Positions 1-13,600 of a DNA stretch of 64,000 bases are shown here, piece by piece (positions within the stretch are counted from its first letter, which is position 1; the number at the start of each line of letters is the position of its first letter). The position numbers and the translations under genes are program-made. The notes beneath the pieces were generated by a model. The model saw nothing but the letters and a program-made list of their open reading frames with translations, had not been told where the DNA came from and searched no databases. Source of the stretch: Atriophallophorus winterbourni (lineage: Eukaryota > Platyhelminthes > Trematoda > Plagiorchiida > Microphallidae); contig JACCGJ010020178.1 of assembly GCA_013407085.1 (NCBI GenBank), forward strand, positions 54,383-118,382, read 5' to 3'.

Positions 1-130
1 CTGAAGGGACTAAACTAAGTCCCAACTGATCCAACGGCGTATTGCCGCGAGGGTTATTACAACCCCTGGACAGTTCAAAGTAGAATACCATTCCGAAACG
101 CTAAAATCTCACCGGAAGCACAGGACCGGT
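1..130. other. Unassigned left edge
   Basis: I see no recognisable coding or repeat signature here. Homology to the second MMP locus (copy B) starts only at about position 131, so this edge may lie outside the duplicated segment or belong to another repeat. Confidence 0.4.
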
Positions 131-385
131 TTCGCAAATAGTCTCACTCACTGTATTCAGTTTCGAACCAGTAGATTAAATTAACTGAAACAGTTTGCGA
201 GTATTGCCCGATGCGGCTGCAACCTCCATCTCACAAGCACGTTGCGTCGACGAGAACTCGCGGTCATTCCTTAAGCTGGCCTTTAAGCGGGTATTAAATT
301 CTCTCCGGGCACGGTTGTGTTCAGTGCCGGTGGGTAAAGTTCGACGGTGATCGATTAAAGCAAGTGACTGGGCCGAGATCCAAGA
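131..385 (-). mobile_element. RTE-like LINE fragment (endonuclease to RT linker)
   Basis: On the minus strand this reads SWISAQSLALIDHRRT and then a linker with TQRACEMEVAAASGN. The same linker follows the endonuclease of the longer RTE-like copy at 29501-31050 and is found again at 44973-45375. There is a stop after FQLI and no RT core. It lies just upstream of MMP exon 1, as its counterpart does in copy B, so the insertion predates the duplication. The element is dead. Confidence 0.75.
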
Positions 386-891
386 GTTATCAAAGTGCAA
401 TAGTTAAAATTGCGCATCTCGTATTCTTCTGGTTAGATTGTCAAGAAATATGTTTCTATACCGTTCAAATTAAACGAATGGTTAACAAGAATGCAAAAGC
501 AAAATTAATCCTGAAGGACTTGTTATTAATCAGCAGAAACCCCGAAATATACCAACGTACTTTGTGTATAATAAACTCTTTCTTATCTTGTCCATTTTGA
601 ATATTCCTCACTATTTTTAACACATTAGCATTTATCCATTTGCTCACTCACCGGCATTCACGCAAAACATTCCACAACTTAAAAAAACTATTTGAACTGG
701 TGATGGAATGCTGTTCCGTGCACTTATTCTCATAGTTTTCATTCACCCCCCCTCCATTGTATTATTCTTATTTGTTGTTAGCAATTTTTGTATGCAAAAC
801 TGAAATGATTTCTTCTTCAAAGTGACCTGATAGTTGTTGTAAGCTACGTTTCAATCGTTGGAATTTGAATGTGTGCATATAAATATCAAGG
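386..891. other. 5' flank of MMP copy A
   Basis: No coding region is recognised. The stretch matches 44458-44972 in reverse orientation and part of 59145-59420, so it belongs to the duplicated MMP locus and should contain its promoter. I could not pick out a convincing TATA box or initiator among the AT-rich runs. Confidence 0.5.
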
Positions 892-1100
892 ATGGATGAA
901 TACAGTCGTGCCTTACACAACCAACACGTACAGATGCAGTTTGAAAGCTTTTTCCTTCTAATCATTTTTGGTATTTTTTTGAAACAATGCGAGCCAAAAC
1001 CTGTTCCGGAAGATGTGAAATCATTTTTGGTATTTTTTTGAAACAATGCGAGCCAAAACCTGTTCCGGAAGATGTGAAACCCAGTATGGACGATGCTATG
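892..1100 (+). CDS. MMP A exon 1, signal peptide (frame broken by duplication)
   Basis: In-frame ATGs lie at 892 and 934; the second opens a typical leader, MQFESFFLLIIFGIFL. The exon ends at 1100 before GTAAGT. Units 962-1020 and 1021-1079 are a 59-bp direct duplication. It shifts the frame and gives a stop soon after the first unit. An ATG at 987, inside the first unit, is in frame with exon 2, but its product starts MRAKTCSGRC and has only a short hydrophobic stretch (IIFGIFL). The intact equivalent is at 44308-44457. Confidence 0.75.
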
Positions 1101-1601
1101 GTAAGTAAAATCGGAATATTTGTAAAATGCGGAGATGTGAGCAACACATTACAAAAGTAAGAATATGTTTGCTAGAATTACTTCAGTTTATAGGCCTGCT
1201 TCCTGCTTCTGACGTATGTCAGTTGATAAATCGTTGATAATCAATCGACGGAAGAGGTGATTTTCTGTGAATGTATAAGTTCATGCCATCCACTGCTATC
1301 GTTTGTGTGTTGCATTATTCACAATATAAACGCATCAAAAACTCCAATTGAAAATTATTACAACAAGTCTATTGTATAGCATCCTTGATGGTTAGCTTAG
1401 TATGATATACCATGTTAGGCCAGATGCGGAATACGAAATCTAACGAATCCTTTTGTCTAATCTTGACAAATTCAATTATACCATCACATCTTGATGTTAA
1501 ACAGATCGACAGATACACGAGACATTATATTTATCAGTTGTGAAGTCTCATTTTATCTTATGTATATAGGTGAAATTTCTAATAAGATGCCAAACATACA
1601 T

Positions 1602-1641
<40 letters not shown>

Positions 1642-4600
1642 ATATATAATCATTTAAAAATGAAAAGTGCCACCCGACAATGCACGAGAAAAAGGTACTA
1701 TATGGGAGGAATTTTTTTGTCCATTGTTCCACATGTCGTTTTTTTTATTTTTTTGAAATTTTTCTCGAATTTGAGGGGGTAACACAAAATAGAACGCACT
1801 CTCTCCACTGTTGCCAGTTCTCAGCCATGGTCGACAGCGTGTCAAGCTACTCACTCACTCAGCTCCCTCCGTGCCGGGTGGCACATGAGGCGAAGACAAC
1901 TTCACGCCAGTGGTTCCGATCTGTCGCTGCTTCCTTTGTCTTTTGCACCGTGAATTTTTGTGCATGTAGTTCGCGTTCCAACGTTCTGCGCCAAGTTTCC
2001 TTGGGCCGTCCCCTTTTCGTTTACCTTGCGGACGCCAATGAATGGCTACTTTCGTATGCGAACTGGGATCCATCCTGCATACATGACCGAGCCACGGATC
2101 TGTTGTCTTCGTTTCCGTAGCAATGTAGGTTTTACGGGTTAGGGTTGCTAGCCCTAAGCCCAACCCTCCTCCTTTCTCAGACGGGCTAGGGACCGTCCTT
2201 GGCGTGTCAAGCCACAAAGACTCACTATCCCTTGGACCCCACCCAGAAATCCGCGTTCGTGACTCAAGCTAAACCCGACGTCAAGCGTTTTAAGGCCTTC
2301 TTCCAGGTCAGCGGTTGTCCACCTGAACACCGCCGCCAGCCTGGGCCAACCGACACACGCAGCGCGCGGAAGGGTAGGCGCTCAGGCTTCATTCTCAAGA
2401 CATGCCCTAGCCAGCGGAGACGGGAACGGTCGATTAGGTCTCGTAGCATCAGGCTGTCCACACCTAGAACACGGTGCCTCACTTCAACGTTGCTAGTGCG
2501 GTGTTGCCACCACACTCGTGCAAGCCTCCGTAAACATCGATGTTCAAACACCTCCAAGCGCCGGAGCTCCTCTGCGCGAACTGCCCAGCTCTCGCACCCG
2601 TATAGCAAGACTGACCTGAATGAGGCCAGGTAAACTATCCCCTTGAGTCTAAAACTCACGTCAGACCGCTTCCAGAGATGACCTAGACTGGTGAACGCGA
2701 AGCGAGCTCTCGCAATGCGAGAGCCGATCTCCCTTTCCAGCCCTTTTCCCGCCGTGATGCAGCTACCAAGATAGGTGAACTGTTCCACACAGTCCAGACT
2801 GAGGTCATCGACCGTCAGAGTGAGCTGTAACCCCTCTCAATCTTGATTTGAGCACTAAATTGCTCAGCCCATCGTTCTCACAAGCACGTTGCGTCGACCA
2901 GAAATCGCGGTCATTCCTTGAGCTGGCCTTTGAGCGGGTATTGAATTCTCTCCGGGCACGGTTGTATTCAGTGCCGGTGGGTAAAGTTCGACGGTGATCG
3001 ATTAAAGCAAGTGACTGGACCGAGATTCAAGAGCGTGGCGAAGCGCGGGTGGGTTGACAGCTTTCAGAAGTAGCGCAGGACAGTGCTGTCCGAACGATGT
3101 TTCAGTGTTGCTCCACATCAGACGGGGGTGCTTTCGCGAGCTCTCTGGTCAATGCGTGATGGAAGTTGGTTCTGACAGCGGGGAAAATTAGAGAGGCGGT
3201 GTCCACATGAGTTCGTCGTGCGCGTGCTTTACCCCCAAATTTGAAGTTGACTGTCGCACAGACTAGCGCGTGGTCTGAGTCCACACTGGTGGTCCAGTAT
3301 GAACGGCAATCCTTGATGCTACCACGCCACCTGTAGCTGGTCAATTTGAGACAAGACGTGCTGTGATGGTGAGCGCCATGTGGCCATTCGACGCTGAGAA
3401 CGCCGAAATGTCGTACTGGTGAGACAGAGGCGGTGATCGCGACAGAATGTGAGCAATCGCTCTCCGTTATCTGAACGCCCGCCATCCAGCCCATACTGAC
3501 TTCCAAGGTGGCGCTCGTATTCAGACAGGCGACCAACGCGAGCTTTGATTACGACATCTGTCCTGCGTGCCCTACGAAACAAACAATGCAACTTCTCATA
3601 GATGTTGTCCTTACTGTGCTGCTGCACCACGTCAAGCTCCAGTCTCAGCGCACGCGGATGCAAAAAAGATTTTTCATTATACATTTATGGTGGAACGCAA
3701 GAGCATGACCAATATAAACTTACAAGCGTAAATCGTTCAATTCGATTCAAGTTAATGGTCTAAAATACACACAGCTTTACAAATATCACAGAATAATATG
3801 CGAATTACGAATAACATAGGTATTAAACACGGGATTTGTTTGATTACTGAACAGTTGAGGAATCAGTTAAAAATCCATTGGGCAGATACTGTTTTCAGTC
3901 GGTTGGATGATACATGTAAATCCACGCGGTCAAGATGTATAGTTTATCCCGATGCATGGGTTCAAATTTCGACGCTTTAAAGGTGTAGAATATATAGGTT
4001 CAATGCTTGGGTTGGTCGAAATAAAGTTGTCCAAGTTCGATTTGAATATACCCAAGGCGTGTGAATGTGAAACATTACAGGGTGGGGATTTCCAGGTGAA
4101 ATATACACGTACAAGATAAAAACACCATCGACAGTCACATTTGAGAATAAGTACTGTGTAGTCATGACTCCAGCTGGTTCGGAGTGGTAGTCGTGTGAAT
4201 AGGTTATTCATGGGATGGTTTGGGGTATGCAATATATTAGACATGAGAATCAAATCACTTCTAAGATGGCGGTAGCGAGATTCGAAGAGATTGAAAATTG
4301 TAATACGATCTTCATAGTATTAAAATTTCCTCGGTTGAAAGTTACTAGTTGCAGTTAATTATATTAATTAAATATTTGAAGAAAACGAAACTTTTAAGCA
4401 AGAATAATCATCTATATTTTGTTGACAACCGATAACGAAGGAACGTAAGAATCTGTCACACCATGATGATTAATCGCATATAATTACTAACAAATATATA
4501 AAATAATTTTCCTAGTTTGACTTTAAACTAATTCTTTCATCGTTATTAGAAATTACTTGAAAAATTCGACTTCTACAAACCAGAAGATAATGTGCATCTG

Positions 4601-7600
4601 CTGCAAGAACTCACGACATTCGATGTAAAGCAGGCAGCGATAAAAAGTTCCCAAATGGAATACGGATTGCCAGTCACCGGTGAGATCAACAGCTTGACAG
4701 CCAATGTTTCGACTGCGAGGAGATGTGGAAATCCAGATGTTCCAAAACACACCGGTGATGATAATGTTTTTCCGGAAATATCTTTTTTGCGAAGACAACC
4801 ACGTTTTTTCCAGAAATGGAATAAATCGACATTATTATGGAGGTAGTTTGATTTATCTCGATTCATTAAATCTGAAAATTGCAACTTATTTAATTCGATC
4901 GAATCATCATCAAAAACTCTTACGTTTTTATGATATTATTTCATTCCAAGCAAGTACTAATTTTTTATGAGTTGATGATTCTCAATGGAGCCGTTCCAAA
5001 TTTCTAGTAACTTTTTACGTTAAAGCTGATTCTAAAATACTGGAATATTTAACGACCCATGTTTAACCTCGTGAGATTTTAACACAATTGACGCCAGCTA
5101 GGCCTTGGGCTTTATTGAACCAGAACCGAGAAGATAGTTTAGACTACATTTGGTAATCAGCCAGCGAATATTACAAAAGAGTATTTTTTACTTTATCATA
5201 GACTTCAGATATGGGCTACGAGGAAAATGTAAAATGTATTTTAAAAGTGAATCATAAATAACCACATCTGCAATCAAGCGCATCTAGACTGATATTAGTG
5301 TCGAAATCAGGACACAAATTGTTGAATTTTGTTACACTCAAATTTACTCGTTCGGGTTAATACGAATTGCAAGTTTGTTCTGAGTATGGTTTTTTTAAAG
5401 AAGACGTGCGTTACATAAGTAAGGTTGTTGTTGACCTCCTTCGTTCAATGTGGGCAATAGATGTACATAAATGTAGTAGATACGAAATACGGAACCAATT
5501 TTTCACTTTGATCATGCCCAATATTTTGTGAATCGATTCCAGGTTTCAAAATCACTCTAGAACCATTTCGTGGGACGATAGCAAAAAAGCAATTGAGAAA
5601 GCCCTCGACAAATGGTCTGATGTGGCAGAGCTGAATTTCATCGAGGAACCGAACCATTCCAAACCGGCGGATATCATATTCAGTTTTGAAGTAGGAGATC
5701 ACAATGACGGATTTCCTTTAGATGGTAAAGGTATGATAGTTTACTGTTGAAATTGTTATATCGGCTATAGATGTGAACGGAATCCAAGAAAATATGATTT
5801 TTCTTAAGAGTCATTTCAAGTGCTCCATGCTTATAAAGTCTACAACAAAAATGATATTAAGGGTTCAGCGAATTTCATTGGTTTTGAATCCATAGGCGAA
5901 AATGCCGAATAGTTAGTTCATTGCTTAATTGATGAAATATAGTCATTTTTATTTAAAAAATTACTCACCCATAGTCTTCCACAAATACCACGAATGAAAA
6001 ATAAAAGGACATGTTGCGGATATTCGCAATCACCCAATCAAAAAATGATTTGTCGGTAGCTTTTACAGATTAAGATGAATTTCGCGAATCTTTCCGGCCG
6101 TCAAAATTTAATATTAATTAAGCAGGTCACACGTATTGACATAAAACATATTTTAATTGTAAAACAATAAAATGTGGTACTAAGTTGAAATCGAACCATT
6201 CAAAATTTAACATAGCATTGCTGTTCTTGTTCTTCGGTATATGTTGAGAGGAATTATCTTCTAAATCTGATGGTGAATAATAAATTTCTATTTTTATGCG
6301 ATTTGTACAAATAACGGCTTCAATGACCAGTACTAATCGGTGTTGAAATAATGCATAATAGATTAGTATTGACAAAATCGCAAACACGGGCTTCACCAAA
6401 GACTCAGCAGTTCTGAGGTGTCTACTTCCTGATCTATTACAAACCCACGACGATGTGTGGCGGGTTGTTTGCCCATGAACCAGCGCAAACGTTCTATAGA
6501 ATTGCCTCGGGAAACGTGTATATAACGTTCACAACAGTCAACTAGCTAGTAGCTTGAGGACTAGTTCGTACAATAAGTTAATCATTAATGCCGACGGTTT
6601 CTGTGGAGAAAGTTACCTGACACTGAATTACCTATTAAAGTTTTGAAAAGCATCGAACGGTGTGAACAAAAGCTGTTCGCAAAACTGACATAGAGTTTCG
6701 CGTCCATCTGGTTGCCCAATGTACCTCGAGAAGGGATCTGTACGTTCAAGTGATTTCCACAGTCAATCTAGGTGAAAGGAATCGTTGATTCCACAGATGG
6801 TATTTTTAATCACTCTAATTCTACAGGCCCTATTAAAAGAAACTATAGAAACTTATTTAGGAAACTGACAATCGTTTTGTTCTATACAAAACCAGAAAAG
6901 CTAATCATAAAAAGGTCAGTGCATCATATCGTTTTCAAACAATCCGCAGGTTGTCTTTATTGTGCCATGAAATAATCCTAACGCCTTATATCATAAATGT
7001 GCAGCCAGATATCACGAAAAACGGATGTTCATATATATATATATAAATATTCAACAGCAGGCAACGAGGAGACATTGATAAAAAGCGAGTCCGTTGTATG
7101 TAGAGGATCATCAGAGTGAACCATGTAGCGCTGCAGTAGTGTTGTAAGTGTTATGAACAGAACTTTTAATCTGCCGTTTTATTGGCGATATAATGTAGCT
7201 TTTCTTCATGTATCCTCTATTTTGCATGATTTTGAAATCAGTAGCAAATATTCAAATCGGACTTTAGTGCTTCGAAACAATTTAAACGACGGCAGTTTGG
7301 ATGAAACCTCCTTGGACAGCAATTACATTCATCTACCGCTCTCGGCAGGTTTAAATTTAGTGGGAGACAACCTAGAAAATCAAAATAATGGGATGACGGA
7401 CAAACAATTTTCAATTTGAAATAGAGTTGTATGAAATTTTTAAATGTATTGTCTGCTGTGTTCGGTGGTATAAATGTGACGCATTCCGCAAACGGTTGAT
7501 GGCTAATTATTTATAGTGGACCCTGCGAGATGTTTTCAAAATCTTACTGTTTTTTTGCTCACAGCGTTTTAACTGTTCTAGGATATCACGGACTTGCTAG

Positions 7601-10600
7601 TGTGTGGCGTTTCTCTTATTTAGGTGGCGAATATGCTCACGCATTTCACCCGCAATTGTCGACTATTCAATTGCCACTATACGGGGATGTCCACTTTGAC
7701 GATGATGAGGATTGGGCGATAAACGGTTCACCTGGTATGTTCAGTATTCAATATTCTTTTATAATAATCCATGGTAATTCGATCGGGAAAACCTAATTAA
7801 TATACAGTCAAATCTCACTGCTATGCCGTCTGCCTGGTCCGATCAAAAGTGGTCTAGTAGCGAGGTGGGACAGTAACGAGATTTTACTTTGTTTGCTTAA
7901 TATATTTGCACATTTTGGTACACGGCTTGTGCGCCTGAGCCATGGTGCCCAAGCATGGATTCAGCATTACATAACATGACGCATACATAAGTATTTTTTA
8001 TTACGGATGCATTATTCCTGAATATACGTTTTGACAAATTCAATATATAGCCTAAGATATTATATACTGTGTCAACGGTGTCCCGGATTGAGGGTACAGT
8101 AAACCCAAAAACAAGTATTCTTCCATGAGAGTCCAGATGAGATCATGCATGCCAGACTTATACGTATGGTGCGAAGAATTGCCAAACCACAGCGTTATAC
8201 ATTTTGCAGGCTTGAAGGACAACACACCTGAATTTCCATTCATTTGATTTTGATTTTTAATTAATAATGCTAAATGAGGAACCGCATAATGTAAAGTATC
8301 TGTTACAACATCGCATAATCAACATAGATGACTGTAGATGGCTGCGAACTGAATGAAATACTGATGCTTTCTGGTTAGGAATATTTGACTACAAGCGAAC
8401 ACAGAGAAAAAACAATTGGATAAAATTAATCTTGACGAATTTTTTTCTCTGTTGATTGAGTATAATAGGGAGACACTTAATGAATAAATACAACTATTAT
8501 GTTCAAATTCGCGTAATGTGCCTTGATTTGAAACAATTGATTCCGAAGTGTATGGTTACTTGTAAATTTTGAGAGCTTCTGTTCAAAAGAATGTTTTGTT
8601 TTATTAAAATCAAACCGGAATAAAACAAGCAATATCATCCATGTCAAACGGGCAAAAAGTTCAGCTCGATTTATTTAAACGTTGGATAACAATTTCGATT
8701 TTCCAAATGATAGGCTAAATATTATGAGAGAGGTATTATGATGGTACAAATATTTTTGATTAAGGTTTACTTGTCGCACTTTCGCTTCTCTTGCACGTAA
8801 TCTCCGTGTCAGTTTCTGGTTGTGTAAGCAACTGGAAACATCTGAAAGGGTCTCTTTAAGACTTGTAACAGCCAGAACATTGTAAGTTTTGGGAAAACTC
8901 CAAGGTGATTTGGGAAACCGATTTATTAAATGATTTGTGGTCAAGTGGCGAATGGCAACAATTGCTTTAATTATCCGGCCTATGTTTAATGTTTAATTCA
9001 TCGCGTATTTTTCGGTTACACGAATTAACAAATGACTCTTTTAAGTTGGAAACATCTAATTCAGTGCTATCATGCGAAATTGGAATCGTAACATGCAAAT
9101 TCGTTCCATTTCAGATTCTATTGGTCTATATATGGTCGCGCTGCATGAAATTGGTCACAGTCTGGGACTATTTCATTCAGATTATATCGACGCAATCATG
9201 TACCAATATTACGAACCACAACCTGGAGAACCAAAGTTAGGCGACGATGACATCTATAAAATACAATCGCTTTACGGTAAGATTAATGTGACGATGTTCC
9301 CAAGGTTGATAGTCCGGAATATAATTTGAGTCCAAGATACAGCTATTAAGTCGGTGGCAGCGTTCGAAAAGTCTCTAGTTTATGCTCCAGAAATCGCATC
9401 GCTTCATGTCAATTACAGTTGTTGCAATCCAACTTTGTAGTAGTATGGGAAATCATTACCTATTTGCAAAGTTTGCACTTTCTGAGGTTGAGTGGATTTT
9501 AGTTTCGCTTTGACCAGCTGCTCAATATACCCAGACCGCTTTGTAAGCGCAAACTGTCCACGCTTGACGTGATTCACATCTTAGTTTAGCATCATCTGCA
9601 AACAGAACCACGTTGTCTGTGAGGTGTTTCTTGAAGTCGTTAATGTATAACAAAATGGAACCGGACCAAGTAACGAACTTTGAGGGACACCCCTAGTTGC
9701 TTCGATTCACCTAGACACCACACCATCGTTACTAACATTTGCCTTGCTATCAAGAAGGTTATTTCTCAGTCAAGTAAGAAGGCACCCACTTATATTAACG
9801 TCCCACAGCTTGCTCAGTTGTATAGAATTGCGACGCGATCAAACGCCCACGGTATGTCCAATAACACATATGCATGCAAACACCCTCATACACTTCCTGC
9901 GTTCAGTCGTCCATTGTCTGCAGTAGGTTAGTCAAGCAAGAACGAGACTTCCGAAATCCATATTGATCTCTGGAAAACTAGTTATGGTTTTCGAGATGAC
10001 TCAATACATTTTCGTACAAAATTCGCGCCATAACTTTTCAGATCACTGGAAGGAGTGTAACAGCGGTAATTTGCTGGGTCAGAACGAGTAGATGGGTTTT
10101 ATGATTCCTGTCTTCTCGTCAGTCGTACGTTATCGCTTCATATTCGTGTGTCATTTGCTAAGTATATCAAACAAAGATTTTCTTATGACAAGAGCTTTTG
10201 AATTTTAGGTCCTCGTACTACACTTAAACGGGCTACTACTACGATGGAATATGCAGTCACGTACCCAACAGAACCGACCACACGTTCCCCAAGACGTAAG
10301 TGATGCAGTTGTGAATAAAATTTAATTATAATGCAAAAGTTCGTCCTCGCGAGGGAGCACACACATTCACCCGCATATCACGAACTATCTCATTGGTGAC
10401 TAACTGATTAGTCAGCGAAATCATCAATAACAATAAAATGCATTAACTTCATTGTTGGAGCCTAAACAGCGTTTCTAACTCAAAACATTATTCGAAGCAA
10501 CATGTGATGCTGTTGCGGTTTTGGATGAAAAAATATCCGCAATCTTTCTGGTGATGATCACACAGGGCCTGAGTGTATATCCAGTACGAAACGATACAGG

Positions 10601-13600
10601 TAATATCTTAAAGGGAGTCATTATATCAGGTCACCCGAGGTCGAATCACGTTCCAGTCTGGACGTTGTTGGCCCAAGACTAAAGAACGAGCGATCAGACA
10701 TTAATCACGTCAAAAGCGTTTCCTATCACAACTGGCAAACCAAACGTGCGTGCAACGGATGACATTTCGATTTCATTTTTCACGCGATTTCGTGTCACCG
10801 GTTTCCTTAGCGTCCCCACACCATGTTTAGCTCATTTGGCCGATGTTAACAAATTGCACCCTAGCTATTCTGAATTTTTTTTGAAATTCCATGTGCATAT
10901 ATTTAGATTATACAGCATATGCGGGAAAATGCGAATGAACAGTTTTGCCATGCGTGCCTTATACACTAGTAACCTACAAATGCATACCTTATTCCATGTG
11001 ATATGCTTCTCATGTACAAAATCATAGAGACACAAAACTAATGACTAATTACGCAGCACACGTACCCATGCAGCTTCATTAAAAACCGATAATTTGACTC
11101 TTAATATGCATTTCTTGGAATGAGCTCCCCCGAAACGGTTGCTAACGCCCATGGTGTCCACACATTAATTTGGTAGTTAGAATTTTTAAAACGATTTGAC
11201 TGCACGTATGTATCAAGATATGAGTATTTATGCAAAACACTACGGATATATTGAATGTGATTGGGAATCCTTATTTCTTGATGAAATATATACCAGCGTG
11301 TAGTAAGCGAGAAGCTGGATGCTTGTTTGCCATAAATAATAAGAATCTAGAGAAAACGTTCTGAATATGGATCATAATTAGGTTCATAAAATTCGAATCA
11401 GAAATGGCTACATCCGATAGTCAAACATCGAGGTATATAAAACCTTTGCTGCTGACAGATGCACTCTGGTTTTCCTCGAAAACTATAGCCACTTTCAACT
11501 CATATGACGGTCAACGACCAAGAACCTATCGCGGTTTGTAGGTTCCGAAATATACGAACTCAGAGATCTTGTCTATTATGTTGACTTGCTCATTTGCCTT
11601 AGATCAATTAAGTGAAATATTTACTCATATGTTGACTCTGCTTATCTGTTTTAACAATTACTTCAACATTTATGGTTCTTTAAAAGTTAGTTGGTTTAAA
11701 ACTTTTATTTCAACGAATCCTACCACAACGACCACTACTACTATTCGTCCTAAAATAACAGGTGGGATTTATGTATTGAAATGTCTCCTTTTAATGATTT
11801 TAAGTATATTTTTAACAGGAAACCTGAAAGGTGGATTCATTATCACTGTTACAATTAAGACCGACACCTGGAAATTGTTGTGCAAAACTAAAATTTCGTG
11901 TGACTAGCATCGATTGATTTGAATCAAATTGTGGACCACAGTAACTAAAATATCGAGAATAAAAACATCTGGCATTAATAGAAAACAAAGTAATTAATTA
12001 GATAAAACACACGACGAAACAGTCAAAATTTTAAAGATAGTTTTGTTAAATATTTGGTAAATTGTAAGCCATGTAGATTGGTAAGTTAGTGAATTAATAG
12101 CAAAGTTGTGAATCAATCCTAGAAATCGTCTGAAATGATAATTTTGGTGCTCACATCCCCGCATATACATTCCGTAGAAGATTTTTGACGGTTTGTCTTC
12201 ATCCAATGGGAACAGTAAGATTAGATTTAGTGAGCCTTGAAACAGCGGTAAAGCGGTAAACAAAGTTGCTGCGATATAGGGATCAGTGAGCTGTACGGAA
12301 ATCACCTTAAGGTCCTGTATTTGAACACCGTGTTTTTTGTAAATTCCTTATTCAAGAGTAAAATTCAAAGATAACCTTGTTTACCACTTCACCACTGTGT
12401 AACGTTTCACTAGATCTAATCATGATATCTTCACCGGATGAACGTAATCAGCGAGAAACCGTTTGTGGTGAGCAAATATGGGTGCATGAGCACAATAATA
12501 TATTGCACAGTTATAAGGGTATCGAGCGGTATGTGAAATAATCTCTCCACCGATTGATCGTGTTTCCTCTAAGATTACTTACAAAAAGTGATCTCATCTG
12601 CTGGATTACAGTGAACGTAGAGAAAGAGGATCATCCACTCGTCTCTTTAATCGTAAAGCAATCATCTCAGATCGCAAATGGCTGCATCATTTTGCCTGTA
12701 ATTTTTGGACGAGTTGTCACATTAGCGTACAATCCATGTGCGTAAGTATGCCAAGTCGTCAGAGTAGCATTCAAGAAAGAAAGTAAAGTGATTCGTTTAA
12801 TTGTTTTTGAATCTGTAACGCAAAGTTTTCATGCGAGTAAATTTCACGATTCACTGAACTTACTCACACGAGTTATAAAGAATTTGATCCAAAAAATATG
12901 CATGATAGTGTGGAGTATGTGAGTAGCACGCAGTTTACACACATGTTACATTGACACTCAGACGATTTCATTAAAGTTAATTGAGAAATTAGGAAATCAC
13001 AATTCTAGGCGAGAACAATTTAGATTATTAATATTGAATAAAATGGGATAACATTGAATTTCTAGACGCAATACATCATTGAGCTAACTGAAGTCAAGCC
13101 TCTATTTAAAATTTTCTTCGTATTTCGCATCATTCGATAACAAGTATTAATTACTGCTGGAAATTTTGTTGTCCATTACAGAATCAAGCGTAACCACACC
13201 AACAAGCCCAAGAGCCAAAAAGCCAAAAGACAGCTGTGACGTACCAATCGATGCAATAGTCAAAAGACGGGACAGCGAATACTTTGTGTTCCACAAACAG
13301 GTATGCCTGTTTTACATAAATATTGTTTTTAAATTAGAAATCTAATTAAACATAAAGTATATGATACATAACCAATATGCGGAGGTCAAACGTTTTCAAT
13401 TTAGGCCAAACACTTCCTGGAGATTTGTTCGAACGTTAATCGCGTCAATCACGATCTCTTGTGACGCAGTTTATTTTGTATTGATTCAAAATCCGAGGAC
13501 AATAGGTGAACAGTCAATCAGCTCCGTTTACTTCGCGATTAGAAAACAAACAATTAGTCAAATAATTAGTGAGCAAACGCCAAATTTTTACACTGAGTGG

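Noticed and set aside
2135..2170. GGGTTAGGG string suggesting a telomeric repeat
   Set aside because: Only one unit is present. The sequence aligns with the 5' leader of the RTE-like LINE near 63810.
1855..2217. A 120-codon minus-strand ORF as a novel small protein
   Set aside because: Its C-terminal half is the end of an RTE ORF (WLGHVCRM to PPGTEGAE) and its N-terminal half is untranslated leader of the same family.
7806..9114. Complete DNA transposon in MMP intron 4
   Set aside because: I found no inverted partner of the CAGTCAAATCTC end and no transposase-like frame before exon 5.
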